Assembly (NCBI GenBank): GCA_016181175.1
Contig: JACOZV010000001.1
Coordinates: 323,519 to 374,535, forward strand
Reading direction: 5' to 3'
DNA from: Candidatus Yanofskybacteria bacterium
GTDB taxonomy: Bacteria; Patescibacteriota; Minisyncoccia; 2-02-FULL-40-12; IGHO2-01-FULL-4-A
DNA: 51,017 nt
In this document: in pieces, positions 7,644 through 16,561 of the stretch
Layout: each line of letters starts with the position of its first letter
Position numbering within the stretch: position 1 is the stretch's first letter
The notes under the pieces: generated by a model
What the model was told of the DNA's origin: nothing
What the model saw: only the letters and a program-made list of their open reading frames with translations
The model's database searches: none
Program-made: the position numbers and the translations under genes

Positions 7644-9983
7644 ATGTCCTTTACTTCCAACAACATCACAATAAAAGAAGAATTGCCCTTAATTCCACTG
7701 AAGAATGTGGTGCTTTTTCCACGGGTGGCAATTCCACTTTTAGTGCAAAGGCCGAAGTCGGCTGGCAGTTTGGATTTGGCCATGTCGCAAGATCGGCTGG
7801 TGGTTTTTGTCGCCCAGAAGAATATCTACGATGATGTTAACCAGAAAGATTTGTTCAGGATCGGAACAGTTGGCCGTGTTTTTGAAGTGCACAAACTTCC
7901 GGACGGTTCTTCAAAAATTAATGTGGAAGGCGTTGCTAGAGTAAGAATAAAAGAATTTTCACAAATTGACCCGTTTTTTAAAGTTAAAATAGAACCAGTG
8001 AAAATGACCATGCCCAAAAACGTTGAAACCGAAGCCTTAACTCGTGCAACAGTTGATCAGTTTAAAAAACTTTTGGAAGTGCGCCAAATGCCAACAGTTA
8101 TAAATGACTTAGTAGAAGCGCTCAATCAGGTCAGAGACCCCGAGCAAGTCGTTGATTTGATCGCCATCAACCTCAATTTGGAGCTTAAAGACCAGCAGGA
8201 CATTTTAGAAACTACAGATTCAGTAGAAGCGCTTAAGAAGGTTAATTTTTATATTTCGCGCGAGATTGAAATAATTGACGCTGAAAAAAAGGTATTTAAA
8301 GAAACCAAGAAACAGCTTGGCAAAATGCAGAAAGAGGTGTTCTTGCGCGAGCAGATGAAAAGCATTGAAAAAGAACTCGGCATTGATAGCGAAAAAGGTG
8401 AGATTGAAATAATTCGTGCAAAAATAAAAGTGGCTGGTATGCCCAAGGAGACCGAAGCCAAGGCGCTCAAGGAGTTGGCTAGGTTTGAGAAGATGCCTTC
8501 GTTCAGTCCAGAGATTTCATATTTGCGTACCTATCTTGATTGGTTGGTGGAACTGCCGTGGTCTAAGAAATCGCCCGGCAATGGCGGTAAGTTAGAATTA
8601 AAAAATGCCGAAAAAATACTAAACCATGATCATTATGGCCTAAAAAAAGCAAAGGAAAGAATAGTCGAATATTTGGCCGTCCAAAAACAAGTTGGCAAAA
8701 TCAAGGGGCCGATACTTTGTTTCGTCGGCCCGCCCGGCGTAGGTAAAACTTCTATTGGCAAATCAATTGCCCGCGCATTGGGGCGTAAATTTGTCCGCAT
8801 GTCTCTTGGCGGATTGCGCGATGAAGCCGAAATACGAGGGCACAGGCGGACATATGTCGGCGCATTGCCGGGCAGAATCATACAGGGAATCCATACTGCA
8901 GGCACGCGCAATCCGGTTTTCATGCTGGATGAAATAGATAAGGTCGGCATTGATTTCCGTGGAGATCCTTCGGCGGCTTTATTGGAAGCGTTGGACCCTG
9001 AACAAAATTTTGCTTTTTCAGATCATTATCTGGAATTGCCTTTTGATTTATCAGATGTTTTATTTATCACGACCGCCAATGTATTAGATACAATTCCCCC
9101 GGCGTTGCGAGACCGTTTGGAAATAATAGAGTTTCCTGGGTATACCGAAGAGGAAAAACTGCATATCGCCAAGAAATATCTTTTGCCCAAACTTTTCCAG
9201 GAGCACGGCCTAAAAGAACACACGCTTGATTTTGCAGACCAGATTTTAGCTGATGTTATTCGCAAACACACTCGTGAAGCCGGGGTGCGCGATCTTGAAC
9301 GACAGTTGGCCACAATTCTTCGCAAGGTTACCAGAAAAATTGTAGAAAAAAAGTCTAAAGACAAAATTGGTGTCTCTTCCAAAACCTTGCACACGTATCT
9401 GGGACCGGTCAGATATACACACCAACAGGCGGAAACCAATGACGAGATAGGCGTGGCGACCGGATTGGCATGGACACCTGTCGGCGGTGAGGTTTTATCA
9501 ATTGAGGCCACCAAAATGCCTGGCCGAGGCAAACTGTTGTTAACCGGCCATTTGGGCGAAGTCATGAGAGAATCAGCTTATGCCGCCTTAAGTTACGCGC
9601 GTTCGCAGGCATCAAAGCTTGGAATTAAAAATGACTTTTACAAAGAGGATATTCACGTGCATGTGCCATCTGGCGCCATTCCCAAAGATGGACCGTCAGC
9701 GGGGACTGCTATGGTAGTAGCGATTATTTCACTTTTTACCGGCAAATCCGTTCGTAAAGACGTCGGCATGACGGGGGAGATAACATTACGCGGCAAGGTT
9801 CTTGAAATTGGCGGTGTAAAAGAAAAAGTATTAGCCGCGCATAGAGCCGGACTTAAGATAGTGATATTACCAGATGACAACAGAAAAGATATTGCCGAAG
9901 ACATTCCTCGCGAAATTCGCCGAGACCTCAAATTCAAATTCGTCAAAAGCGTGGATGAACTGCTCAAAATCGCTCTCCGGTAA
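7644..9983 (+). CDS. lon: ATP-dependent Lon protease
   Basis: A 779-aa cytosolic AAA+ protease of full family length. The N-terminal substrate-binding LON domain begins ELPLIPLKNVVLFPRVAIPL. The AAA+ module has Walker A GPPGVGKT (about 362-369), Walker B VFMLDEIDK and the arginine-finger region RDRLEIIEF. The C-terminal serine protease domain has PKDGPSAGTAM with the catalytic Ser near 685, and IGGVKEK with the catalytic Lys near 726. It degrades misfolded and regulatory proteins. It is monocistronic, with its own strong promoter and almost no 5' UTR. A terminal-inverted-repeat element begins 9 nt after its stop. Confidence 0.97.
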   Translation: MSFTSNNITIKEELPLIPLKNVVLFPRVAIPLLVQRPKSAGSLDLAMSQDRLVVFVAQKNIYDDVNQKDLFRIGTVGRVFEVHKLPDGSSKINVEGVARVRIKEFSQIDPFFKVKIEPVKMTMPKNVETEALTRATVDQFKKLLEVRQMPTVINDLVEALNQVRDPEQVVDLIAINLNLELKDQQDILETTDSVEALKKVNFYISREIEIIDAEKKVFKETKKQLGKMQKEVFLREQMKSIEKELGIDSEKGEIEIIRAKIKVAGMPKETEAKALKELARFEKMPSFSPEISYLRTYLDWLVELPWSKKSPGNGGKLELKNAEKILNHDHYGLKKAKERIVEYLAVQKQVGKIKGPILCFVGPPGVGKTSIGKSIARALGRKFVRMSLGGLRDEAEIRGHRRTYVGALPGRIIQGIHTAGTRNPVFMLDEIDKVGIDFRGDPSAALLEALDPEQNFAFSDHYLELPFDLSDVLFITTANVLDTIPPALRDRLEIIEFPGYTEEEKLHIAKKYLLPKLFQEHGLKEHTLDFADQILADVIRKHTREAGVRDLERQLATILRKVTRKIVEKKSKDKIGVSSKTLHTYLGPVRYTHQQAETNDEIGVATGLAWTPVGGEVLSIEATKMPGRGKLLLTGHLGEVMRESAYAALSYARSQASKLGIKNDFYKEDIHVHVPSGAIPKDGPSAGTAMVVAIISLFTGKSVRKDVGMTGEITLRGKVLEIGGVKEKVLAAHRAGLKIVILPDDNRKDIAEDIPREIRRDLKFKFVKSVDELLKIALR

Positions 9984-9991
9984 TCACTCAC

Positions 9992-10263
9992 CTCAAAAAT
10001 TACAAATCCAGCTCACCCTCCTAATTTTCTTACAACATATCCCTCATACAAATAACGCCTTGCTCGCTAAATTGTCGGACACAGACCAGTTCTCCGTTTG
10101 CCGCTTGAAAACTGCGTCATTTCATTCCTTGTTTTACTGCGCGTTTTCCGACTAGTCTTAGCGTTACCCGACAATTTTTAACGCTTACAAAGCTAATTTG
10201 TAAATCGGGATATGAATGACGAAAATCAGGAGGTTTTGCTTGATATGATTTGTAATTTTTGAA
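9992..10263 (+). repeat. Foldback intergenic element, family A copy 1 (TIR CTCAAAAATTACAAA)
   Basis: This 272-bp gene-free element starts 9 nt after the lon stop. Its ends are inverted repeats (CTCAAAAATTACAAATC at 9992 and GATTTGTAATTTTTGA at 10247-10262). Further nested complementary pairs run inwards in register: 10018-10029 with 10221-10232 (one mismatch), 10036-10043 with 10207-10214 (CATATCCC/GGGATATG), and 10069-10078 with 10168-10177 (AAATTGTCGG/CCGACAATTT). The whole element can fold as one long interrupted hairpin. No credible ORF lies inside. Confidence 0.7.
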
Positions 10264-10303
10264 TGAATTTGATTTGCCCACATTTAATATAGCTTTCGCA
10301 CTA

Positions 10304-10332
10304 TTGCGTTTTTATAAGAAATATGTTATTAT
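10304..10332 (+). promoter_or_regulatory. Predicted promoter of the 10381 gene
   Basis: TTGCGT (10304-10309), 17-bp spacer, TATTAT (10327-10332). It is followed by a normal leader carrying a strong Shine-Dalgarno site. Confidence 0.5.
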
Positions 10333-10380
10333 CAAAATGCCCTTTGAAAACTCGATGTTTATCTAAAAAGGAGATGCCTG

Positions 10381-10893
10381 ATGAAGAAATACAGAGTTAT
10401 GTTTGTGGCGATTGTATTCGCTCTGGTTGGCATAATCATTGGTTACGAGCTTCACTCCATTGCTACTTTCAAAAAAGAGAAAAACTTTTTTCGGCAGGAG
10501 ATTATCTCCTATGAAAATCAACGAGCCAGAGATTTTACCGGGATGACACTTACCTCCTACTTTACGTACTTGATAGATGACGGCCAATTCGGCCAATTTC
10601 GGCATCTTTTGGAGCAACTCAACCAAGAGAAGACACAGAGCGACACCCATCCTTACGCTTATTATTCTTTGATGGATGATATTCGTTTTGCAGCGACAAT
10701 GGCTGGTGCCGATCCAAACGATCGCACCTACGAAAGACTTGAAGAAATGGCTCGGCTTAGTAAGTATTTAGCGAGGCTGGAACCTTGGGTTCGTTATGCT
10801 GGGGATAACGAGGAACTGGAACACCTACGTAAGCATTTCGAGCTTACCAAACAAACACTGGAAAGACTTATCGGTCAAGCCAACTGTCGTTAG
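10381..10893 (+). CDS. Hypothetical membrane-anchored protein
   Basis: A 170-aa protein with one N-terminal membrane segment (VMFVAIVFALVGIIIGYEL, about residues 6-24) and a helical, charged extracytoplasmic or cytoplasmic domain. The C-terminal part is rich in Glu, Leu and Arg (YERLEEMARLSKYLARLEPW, then HLRKHFELTKQTLERL) and likely forms an amphipathic helical bundle. No family is recognised. The start is well supported by AAAAGGAG at 10366-10373, 7 nt before the ATG, unlike the leaderless genes around it. A terminator follows. Confidence 0.75.
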   Translation: MKKYRVMFVAIVFALVGIIIGYELHSIATFKKEKNFFRQEIISYENQRARDFTGMTLTSYFTYLIDDGQFGQFRHLLEQLNQEKTQSDTHPYAYYSLMDDIRFAATMAGADPNDRTYERLEEMARLSKYLARLEPWVRYAGDNEELEHLRKHFELTKQTLERLIGQANCR

Positions 10894-10914
10894 TTTTTAA
10901 TGCTTGATTTTGGG

Positions 10915-10952
10915 GTCCGCACATCTGCCAATAGGCAAGAGCGGGACTTTTT
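10915..10952 (+). terminator. Terminator after the 10381 gene
   Basis: Stem GTCCGC...TGCC with GGCA...GCGGGAC, followed by TTTTTAATT. Confidence 0.65.
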
Positions 10953-10967
10953 AATTAACAAAAAATA

Positions 10968-11155
10968 TTCGCTGATTTTCCTTAGATTGGCGGAGATCAC
11001 AGTGCCTTTTGAAAATTAGTCCAGCGAAACCCCCATCTAAGAAATCATTCATGGCAGGCTTTGGTAACAAATAAGGCGAGCGAGCAGCGGAAAGCCGAGA
11101 CCGCAAACCCGCAAACCCCGCTTAATAGCGGGGTTAGTTTGTGTTTACACAAACT
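10968..11155 (+). other. Gene-free structured stretch with a possible pseudoknot upstream of mgtC
   Basis: Within the 440-bp gap 10894-11333. A stem pairs TTCGCTG (10968-10974) and ATTTTC (10975-10980) with CAGCGAA (11022-11028) and GAAAAT (11011-11016). The loop begins with CTTAGAT (10981-10987), which is complementary to ATCTAAG at 11035-11041, just 3' of the stem; that is the layout of an H-type pseudoknot. Two more hairpins follow: AACCCCGC/GCGGGGTT (11114-11135) and AGTTTGTG/CACAAACT (11136-11155). The rest, to 11333, shows no convincing gene or fold. Confidence 0.5.
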
Positions 11156-11333
11156 AAGGTTGAGGAAAGCTCGGAAGGATTCCGCGTTGCGAGCGAGTTA
11201 TATTTGTCAAAGCCGAATGTTGATTTCGTGATAGGGGTTGAGCGGGATAAAAGGCACTATGGCGAGTGGATAATTTTTGATGGGGGTTCTTATCAACTTG
11301 TGGTTTTAGCGCTTTTTGTTTTAAAATTATCTT

Positions 11334-11825
11334 ATGATTACTGAAACCGATTTGATTTTGAGATTGTTGCTGGCGGCCGGGTTGGGCGGGGCGATCGGGT
11401 TTGAACGTGAGAGGGCGCACAAAGTTGCCGGTTTGCGTACGCACGCTTTGGTGGCGATGGGAGCGGCACTGCTTTCCGTCATTTCAATCTATGGTTTTGA
11501 GGGTTTAACCGACGGAAGTGCGTATGACCCGTCGCGTTTGATTTCAAATATCATTGTTGGTATAGGTTTCATAGGCGGCGGAGCGATTTTACGCCAAGGG
11601 TCGCGGATTATGGGTACGACTACGGCGGCAACATTATGGCTTGTAGCGGCAGTTGGTATTGCCGCTGGAATTGGTTTTATTTTTGGAGCATTGGCTGGGG
11701 CGGCAGTCGGCTATTTGGTTTTAACAGTATTGTGGCAAGTTGAAAAACGGCTAATTCCCAAAATGCCGTATCAACACATTAGCGGGGCAGAATCGGTATC
11801 CCATGACATTGAAAATTTTGAGTAG
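11334..11825 (+). CDS. MgtC/SapB family membrane protein
   Basis: A 163-aa integral membrane protein of the MgtC/SapB family. The signature N-terminus LRLLLAAGLGGAIGFERERAHKVAGLRTHALVAMGAAL holds the family's GxERE and GLRTH motifs. A second hydrophobic pair follows (NIIVGIGFIGGGAILRQG, with the GIGFLGAG-type motif) and TTTAATLWLVAAVG. Family members are linked to magnesium homeostasis or ATP synthase modulation; the role here is unproven. The protein stops soon after the membrane domain, lacking the ACT-like C-terminal domain of longer relatives. Start ATG 11334. Confidence 0.88.
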   Translation: MITETDLILRLLLAAGLGGAIGFERERAHKVAGLRTHALVAMGAALLSVISIYGFEGLTDGSAYDPSRLISNIIVGIGFIGGGAILRQGSRIMGTTTAATLWLVAAVGIAAGIGFIFGALAGAAVGYLVLTVLWQVEKRLIPKMPYQHISGAESVSHDIENFE

Positions 11826-11837
11826 AAATACCCACGC

Positions 11838-11858
11838 CCCAATTTTGCAAATTTTGGG
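11838..11858 (+). terminator. Weak hairpin after mgtC
   Basis: CCCAA...TTGGG enclosing the palindrome TTTGCAAA. No T-run follows, so termination is uncertain. Confidence 0.3.
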
Positions 11859-11974
11859 ATAGCAACGCACTCACCTTCGGTTCGGGCCTATTCGGCCGCT
11901 GCATTGCGAAAGTAAAATAAGACTTTTCTAATTTATTATTTATTTTTGCCAATCTCGGCAAAATTGAGGCGGGG

Positions 11975-12037
11975 TTATTTTTCACTAATCGTAAAAACCT
12001 CGCTACAAACGGCGAGATTTTTACGAGTGAAAAATAA
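11975..12037 (+). promoter_or_regulatory. Long hairpin covering the GTG start of the permease gene
   Basis: About 25 paired bases: TTATTTTTCAC with GTGAAAAATAA, a 3-nt bulge, TCGTAAAAA with TTTTTACGA, one mismatch, then CTCGC with GCGAG around an 8-nt loop. The GTG at 12027-12029 is inside the 3' arm, so initiation would need the hairpin to open. Confidence 0.65.
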
Positions 12038-13157
12038 ATTTTGGTACGCGGTGGCGACCCTTGTGGGGTCAACTGTTGGGGTGGGGATCTATGGAATCCC
12101 TTTTGCTTTTCAAAAAGCCGGCTTTGGGGTCGGTTTTTTATTTTTGGTCGTTGTTAGCGGACTCATATTGCTTAGCACACTTTTGTACGGTGAAATCATC
12201 CTTCGCACACACGAGCGTCACCAGTTAGTCGGTTATACCAATAAATATCTTGGTGTTTGGGCCAGGAAAATTAATTTATTTACATTTATGGTCGGCGCTT
12301 ACGGAGCGCTTATCGGAATAATTATTATAAGCGGTGGATTTTTGGCAAACACTCTTTCTTTCTTCTTTCACTTATCACCAGTGTCGTGGAGCACGCTTTT
12401 TGTTGTATTTGCTTCAATTTTTATTTTTCGCGGCTTGAGGACTGTTTCAAGGATTGATTTTTTTATGATGTTATTATTTACCGCGATAGTTCTTTTGGTT
12501 GGTTTGCTTGGATTTAAGCGTATTGATTTAAGCAATTACACATTGGCCGTAAAAGATTTTTGGTTCCTACCTTTTGGTATTGTCATGTTTGCCATGAGCT
12601 CAATGCCGGGAATTCCGTTAGTTCGTGAAGTTTTAGCCGGAGCTGAAGATAAGTTTAGGAAAGTGCTGATAGTCGGTACTGTTATACCGGCATCACTTTA
12701 CCTCCTTTTTACTTTAGCGGTAGTTGGAATTTCAGGAGATGCCACTTCGCCGGATGCCATTTCCGGGCTTTCCGGTTTTTTGGGCTTTAAAATAGTTTTT
12801 ATAGGTTCGCTATTTGGCTTTTTAACTTCCTCTACGATTTTTCTTAATTTGGCTACTGCTTTGAATGAGTCTCTTCAACAAGATTTTCATTTTGGGAAAC
12901 GCTGGGCCTGGTTTTTAACCGTAATCCCGCCGTATATGCTTTTTCTTTCTGGGGTCAGGAATTTTATTGATATTATCAGTTTAGTTGGAGGAGTGGCTGT
13001 TAGTATTGAGGTGGTGATTTTAATATTTTTGTATGCCAAAGTAAGAAAAAAGGGGGATCGTGTCCCAGAGTATTCCATACGCCTGCCTATCCCGGTTCTG
13101 TATCTGATGATGTTGTTATTTGCTGCTGGAGCGGTATATACGATTCTTGTAAAGTAA
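12027..13157 (+). CDS. Amino-acid permease (APC superfamily, tryptophan/tyrosine or SLC38-like)
   Basis: A polytopic membrane transporter with about 11 hydrophobic segments and 376 aa from the chosen start. The N-terminus reads MKNKFWYAVATLVGSTVGVGIYGIPFAFQKAG, the broken first helix (GSTVGVGI) typical of LeuT-fold amino-acid permeases. It probably moves amino acids or amines; the substrate is not predictable. GTG 12027 is preferred over TTG 11946 because the extra 27 residues come from hairpin DNA and precede a family-typical N-terminus. The start codon lies inside that hairpin, suggesting translational control. Confidence 0.8.
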   Translation: MKNKFWYAVATLVGSTVGVGIYGIPFAFQKAGFGVGFLFLVVVSGLILLSTLLYGEIILRTHERHQLVGYTNKYLGVWARKINLFTFMVGAYGALIGIIIISGGFLANTLSFFFHLSPVSWSTLFVVFASIFIFRGLRTVSRIDFFMMLLFTAIVLLVGLLGFKRIDLSNYTLAVKDFWFLPFGIVMFAMSSMPGIPLVREVLAGAEDKFRKVLIVGTVIPASLYLLFTLAVVGISGDATSPDAISGLSGFLGFKIVFIGSLFGFLTSSTIFLNLATALNESLQQDFHFGKRWAWFLTVIPPYMLFLSGVRNFIDIISLVGGVAVSIEVVILIFLYAKVRKKGDRVPEYSIRLPIPVLYLMMLLFAAGAVYTILVK

Positions 13158-13179
13158 AAAATTTGTACTTGTTTAAATA

Positions 13180-14529
13180 ATGTCTGAAAGGCTGGAGCGA
13201 ACCATTTTTTATTTATTGATATTTACCATACCGGTCCAGGCGCGGGTGATTTTGCATAGTTGGACTCGACCGTTCAACCAGTGGACATCAGCCTATCTTT
13301 ATGGGACGGATATATTTCTCGTCTTGTTATTAATTTTTTGGCTGGCGAGAAGTCTGAAAATTAACAATGGCCCAATTTCAAATTTCCAATTTCCAATTTC
13401 CAGTAAATTTTCAATTTTAAAATCATCAAACCTTTGGTTGCTATCATTTTTAATAATTTCGGCAATTTCTGTTTTTAATTCGCGTATCATCGGTCTATCT
13501 TTTTACCAACTGCTCAAACTGGCCGAGTTTATCGGATTCTATTTCTATTTGCAACACAATTTTGGCAAAGTTTTTCAATTCAGAACGGTCTTAGCTGTTA
13601 TTATCGCGTCCGGTTTTTTTCAATCAATAATTGCCATTGTTCAATATGCTAAGCAAGGGAGTATCGGTTTGCGGTTGCTAGGCGAGAGTCCACTTTCTGT
13701 TAATACAACCGGCATGGCCGTGTTCATGGCTGATGGCGAGAAATATCTGCGCGCTTATGGTACCGCCACGCACCCTAACATTTTAGCCGCTTGGTTGTTT
13801 GTAGCAATTTTCGCTTTTTATTATTGGTTTTTATATTATCACACAGCACAAGACAGACGGTTTCATGATGTGCCGAAGTTGTTTATTTACCCTGTTTTAC
13901 TCTTCGGCTTTTTCTTTACTTTTTCGCGAGTAATTATAGGACTTTGGGTTTTGGGTGTTTTAGCAACATTTGTCATTGTTTTTTTAAAAAGAGAGTTTCG
14001 CGAAAATAAAATATTAAAGCGCAAAATGTTTATTCTTTTTTCAGTTTCCGTAGCGGCAGCCTTGTTGTTTTCGGTTATTTTTTGGCCTCAGGTGAATTCA
14101 CGTATTCATGTTTCAGCGCAGGAGGAGGCAGTTACCCAGCGGGTTTTTTACAATAAGATAGCTGGTTCTACCGCCCTATCAAATCCACTGCTTGGAGTCG
14201 GGATCGGTCAATTCGTGCTGAATCTTATGTATAAATTTAAACATTTACCGTCAGTAGCCTATCAGCCTGTCCACAATATTTATTTACTGATAGTTAGCGA
14301 AACTGGGTTTATCGGCTTCGGCACGCTCATGCTGTTTATATTTTATATTTTTTATAATTTTATCCATCACGCAGATTTCACGAAACTTCGTACCGTGTTT
14401 TTTCTAATTTTCGCCCTCTCTTTTATTGTAATTGGTATTTTTGATCATTTTCTTTTGACATCCCAGCAGGGAAGTTTGGCTTTCTGGTTGGTATTGGCTT
14501 TCATAACCGCAAATGGCGATAAAAATTAG
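13180..14529 (+). CDS. O-antigen ligase/polymerase-like membrane protein
   Basis: A 449-aa protein with 11-12 hydrophobic segments, of the Wzy/WaaL type (O-antigen ligase family). Diagnostic parts are GTATHPNILAAWLFV in the middle, the following FTFSRVIIGL, and the late LLGVGIGQF and PVHNIYLLIVSETGFIG segments, which include the large periplasmic-loop region. Such enzymes polymerise or transfer glycans at the outer face of the membrane. The gene contains four heptamer repeats (13374-13401) whose copy number controls the reading frame. It follows the permease gene by 22 bp and probably belongs to the same transcript. Confidence 0.82.
   Translation: MSERLERTIFYLLIFTIPVQARVILHSWTRPFNQWTSAYLYGTDIFLVLLLIFWLARSLKINNGPISNFQFPISSKFSILKSSNLWLLSFLIISAISVFNSRIIGLSFYQLLKLAEFIGFYFYLQHNFGKVFQFRTVLAVIIASGFFQSIIAIVQYAKQGSIGLRLLGESPLSVNTTGMAVFMADGEKYLRAYGTATHPNILAAWLFVAIFAFYYWFLYYHTAQDRRFHDVPKLFIYPVLLFGFFFTFSRVIIGLWVLGVLATFVIVFLKREFRENKILKRKMFILFSVSVAAALLFSVIFWPQVNSRIHVSAQEEAVTQRVFYNKIAGSTALSNPLLGVGIGQFVLNLMYKFKHLPSVAYQPVHNIYLLIVSETGFIGFGTLMLFIFYIFYNFIHHADFTKLRTVFFLIFALSFIVIGIFDHFLLTSQQGSLAFWLVLAFITANGDKN
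13374..13401 (+). repeat. Four tandem 7-bp repeats inside the O-antigen ligase gene
   Basis: One AATTTCA unit followed by three AATTTCC units, encoding ISNFQFPIS. Seven is not a multiple of three, so gain or loss of one unit would shift the frame. Confidence 0.8.
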
Positions 14530-14554
14530 TTTTTGGGTGGGTGTGGATAATTTT

Positions 14555-14582
14555 TTGTTTTAACTGATTATTGTGCTATAAT
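14555..14582 (+). promoter_or_regulatory. Predicted promoter of the subtilisin-like gene
   Basis: TTGTTT (14555-14560), 16-bp spacer, extended -10 TGCTATAAT (TATAAT 14577-14582). The expected start, about 14589, is some 6 nt before the ATG at 14595. Confidence 0.7.
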
Positions 14583-14594
14583 CTAATGACAAAC

Positions 14595-15881
14595 ATGAAA
14601 ACTTATAGAAAACTAGTTTTTTGCTTACTTTTTGGGGGTTTTTTGGCATTTTTGCCGATGGCTCACGCTTCTGCTGATAATAGCAGATATTTCGTCAAAT
14701 CAACGAAAGGATTTTGGAAAAATGCTCTTGGAGTTAGACATAATTTTGACAATGGTTTTACCACCGATGCTTCCGACTTCCAATTACGCTTGGCTAAGGT
14801 TTTCGGAGTAGAAATTGAACCAGTTGCCATATTACAGATTTTACCTGGCGAGCCAACGGTTACTTCCGATACAGATTCCGATTCCAAAATTAGTCCAGCG
14901 TTTTCTTCAGACGATTCAGATATTGTATCTCCCAAAATTTCCGCGCCGAAAAGTATAAAAGGCAAGGGCGGCACAATTCGCTATCTTCCTTCGGATCAAA
15001 CGCCTTGGGGCATTGAAACGATTTATGCCAATTCGGCCATTGAAACGACTTCTGGAGGCCTGGGAATAAATGTTGCTATTTTGGATACCGGCATTCTGGT
15101 TTCCCATCCTGATTTGGCAAGGAGAATCACGCAGTGCAAGGATTTTTCAAATTTTAGATATCCGGTAGTTGATGGCAAATGCGATGACAAGAATGGTCAT
15201 GGTACCCATGTGGCCGGTATTATAGCGGCTGACGCAGGTGCTGATGGCAAAGGGTTATATGGCGTCGCTCCACAAGCCAACCTTTTTGCCTATAAGGTTT
15301 GCGGCACAAACGGTTCTTGTTATGCCGATGATATCGCCACCGCTTTGCGTATGGCCGCAGATGAGGGAGCCAAAGTGGTAAATATGAGTTTCGGTTCAGA
15401 CCAAGAATCGTCATTGATACGCGATGCGGTTGACTACGCTTTTTCCAAAGGTTCGCTTTTGGTGGCCGCTGCTGGCAATGATGGGCCGTTTCCGGACAGT
15501 ATTGATTATCCGGCCGCCTACGCTTCTGTTGTTGCTGTTGGTGCCATAAATCAAACAAAATCTGTGACAGATTGGAGTTCTCGGGGCATCAATTCAACCA
15601 CGACACCTTGGATTGTGGAGAATAGAGACGTGGAACTAGCCACACCCGGTGAATATATTGAGTCAACTTGGAACAACAAGGGCTATGCAATACTTTCAGG
15701 CACTTCAATGGCTTCACCGTTTGTTGTGGGTCTTGCCGCTAAATACTGGCAATCATCCGCTTCTGCTTCTATTTCAGATCAACTTTTAGCAACTCGCGAT
15801 TACCTTCACTTTTTAGCAAACGACCTCTTGCCTCTTGGGGACGATGATGCCTCAGGTTTTGGGCTGCCTCAAGTGAAATAA
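14595..15881 (+). CDS. Secreted subtilisin-like serine protease (S8)
   Basis: About 428 aa from ATG 14595. MKTYRKLVFCLLFGGFLAFLPMAHASA is a clear signal peptide. A pro-region of about 110 residues (including a Ser/Asp-rich linker DTDSDSKISPAFSSDDSD) precedes the S8 catalytic domain: VAILDTGILVSHPDL (catalytic Asp), NGHGTHVAGII (catalytic His), VVNMSFGS, AAAGNDG (oxyanion Asn) and SGTSMASPFVVGLAA (catalytic Ser). It is predicted to be a secreted or cell-surface protease. Earlier in-frame starts (TTG 14571, ATG 14586) lie upstream of the predicted transcription start or leave no leader. Confidence 0.92.
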   Translation: MKTYRKLVFCLLFGGFLAFLPMAHASADNSRYFVKSTKGFWKNALGVRHNFDNGFTTDASDFQLRLAKVFGVEIEPVAILQILPGEPTVTSDTDSDSKISPAFSSDDSDIVSPKISAPKSIKGKGGTIRYLPSDQTPWGIETIYANSAIETTSGGLGINVAILDTGILVSHPDLARRITQCKDFSNFRYPVVDGKCDDKNGHGTHVAGIIAADAGADGKGLYGVAPQANLFAYKVCGTNGSCYADDIATALRMAADEGAKVVNMSFGSDQESSLIRDAVDYAFSKGSLLVAAAGNDGPFPDSIDYPAAYASVVAVGAINQTKSVTDWSSRGINSTTTPWIVENRDVELATPGEYIESTWNNKGYAILSGTSMASPFVVGLAAKYWQSSASASISDQLLATRDYLHFLANDLLPLGDDDASGFGLPQVK

Positions 15882-15896
15882 AAAGTATTTTTTAAT

Positions 15897-16556
15897 ATGG
15901 TCAATCGCGTAATTCGTCATCTTGTAATTTCTGATTTTTTTATTAATTTTGCTTTCGGCCTTCTAGCGCCGATTTTTGCTGTTTTTGTCTTGAATAACAT
16001 TGAAGGCGGCTCATTAAGGGTAATCGGATTGGCCACGGCTTGCTATTGGATTGTCCGCACTGCGACTACAGTGCCCTTGTCACGTTTTATGGATCGGACC
16101 GATGGCGAGCGTGATGAATTTTATTTTGTCGTTGCAGGCACCTTCATCATGTCTTCGTTGCCACTTTTTTATATTTTTGTAAGTTTGCCGTGGCATATCT
16201 ACTTGATCCAAGCAGTTTTAGGGCTAGTTAATTCAATGGCTGTTCCGGGGTGGCGCATACTATTCACTGACCATATCGATCGTGGTAAAACCGGTTTTGA
16301 ATGGTCGCTTGAGGATATTGCTATCGGTATTTCCGTAGGCTCAAGCGCGTATCTGGGATCCATATTGGCTGATAAATTCGGTTTTAAGGTTGTTTTTATT
16401 CTCTTGGCAGCCATGGGTTATGTTTCTACTATCATACTTTCAACTCTTAAAAATGACGCCAAAACGTTAATGCAAATAAAACGGGAAAAACTTCTTCAGA
16501 CGCTCAAACTAAAGCGCGAATCCGCCGCGCCATTCAAATTAGACGGAACCAAGTAA
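15897..16556 (+). CDS. Half-length MFS-like membrane protein
   Basis: 219 aa with about six hydrophobic segments, half of a normal 12-helix major facilitator. It begins MVNRVIRHLVISDFFINFAFGLLAPIFAVFVLNNI, and DRTDGERDEFYF sits in the loop where MFS proteins carry motif A (GxLaDRxGRR). It ends with a basic cytoplasmic tail. A half-size member could work as a homodimer or be non-transporting; no frameshifted second half is visible downstream. It starts 15 bp after the protease gene, so the two may be co-transcribed. A family-A element begins 5 nt after its stop. Confidence 0.65.
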   Translation: MVNRVIRHLVISDFFINFAFGLLAPIFAVFVLNNIEGGSLRVIGLATACYWIVRTATTVPLSRFMDRTDGERDEFYFVVAGTFIMSSLPLFYIFVSLPWHIYLIQAVLGLVNSMAVPGWRILFTDHIDRGKTGFEWSLEDIAIGISVGSSAYLGSILADKFGFKVVFILLAAMGYVSTIILSTLKNDAKTLMQIKREKLLQTLKLKRESAAPFKLDGTK

Positions 16557-16561
16557 TTGCT

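Noticed and set aside
9992-10263. Coding potential in the foldback element after lon
   Set aside because: All frames are short or shadow the inverted repeat; no conserved protein pattern.
11141-11344. Open frame of 67 codons before mgtC
   Set aside because: It starts within a stable hairpin, overlaps the mgtC start, has no Shine-Dalgarno site and no recognisable protein features.
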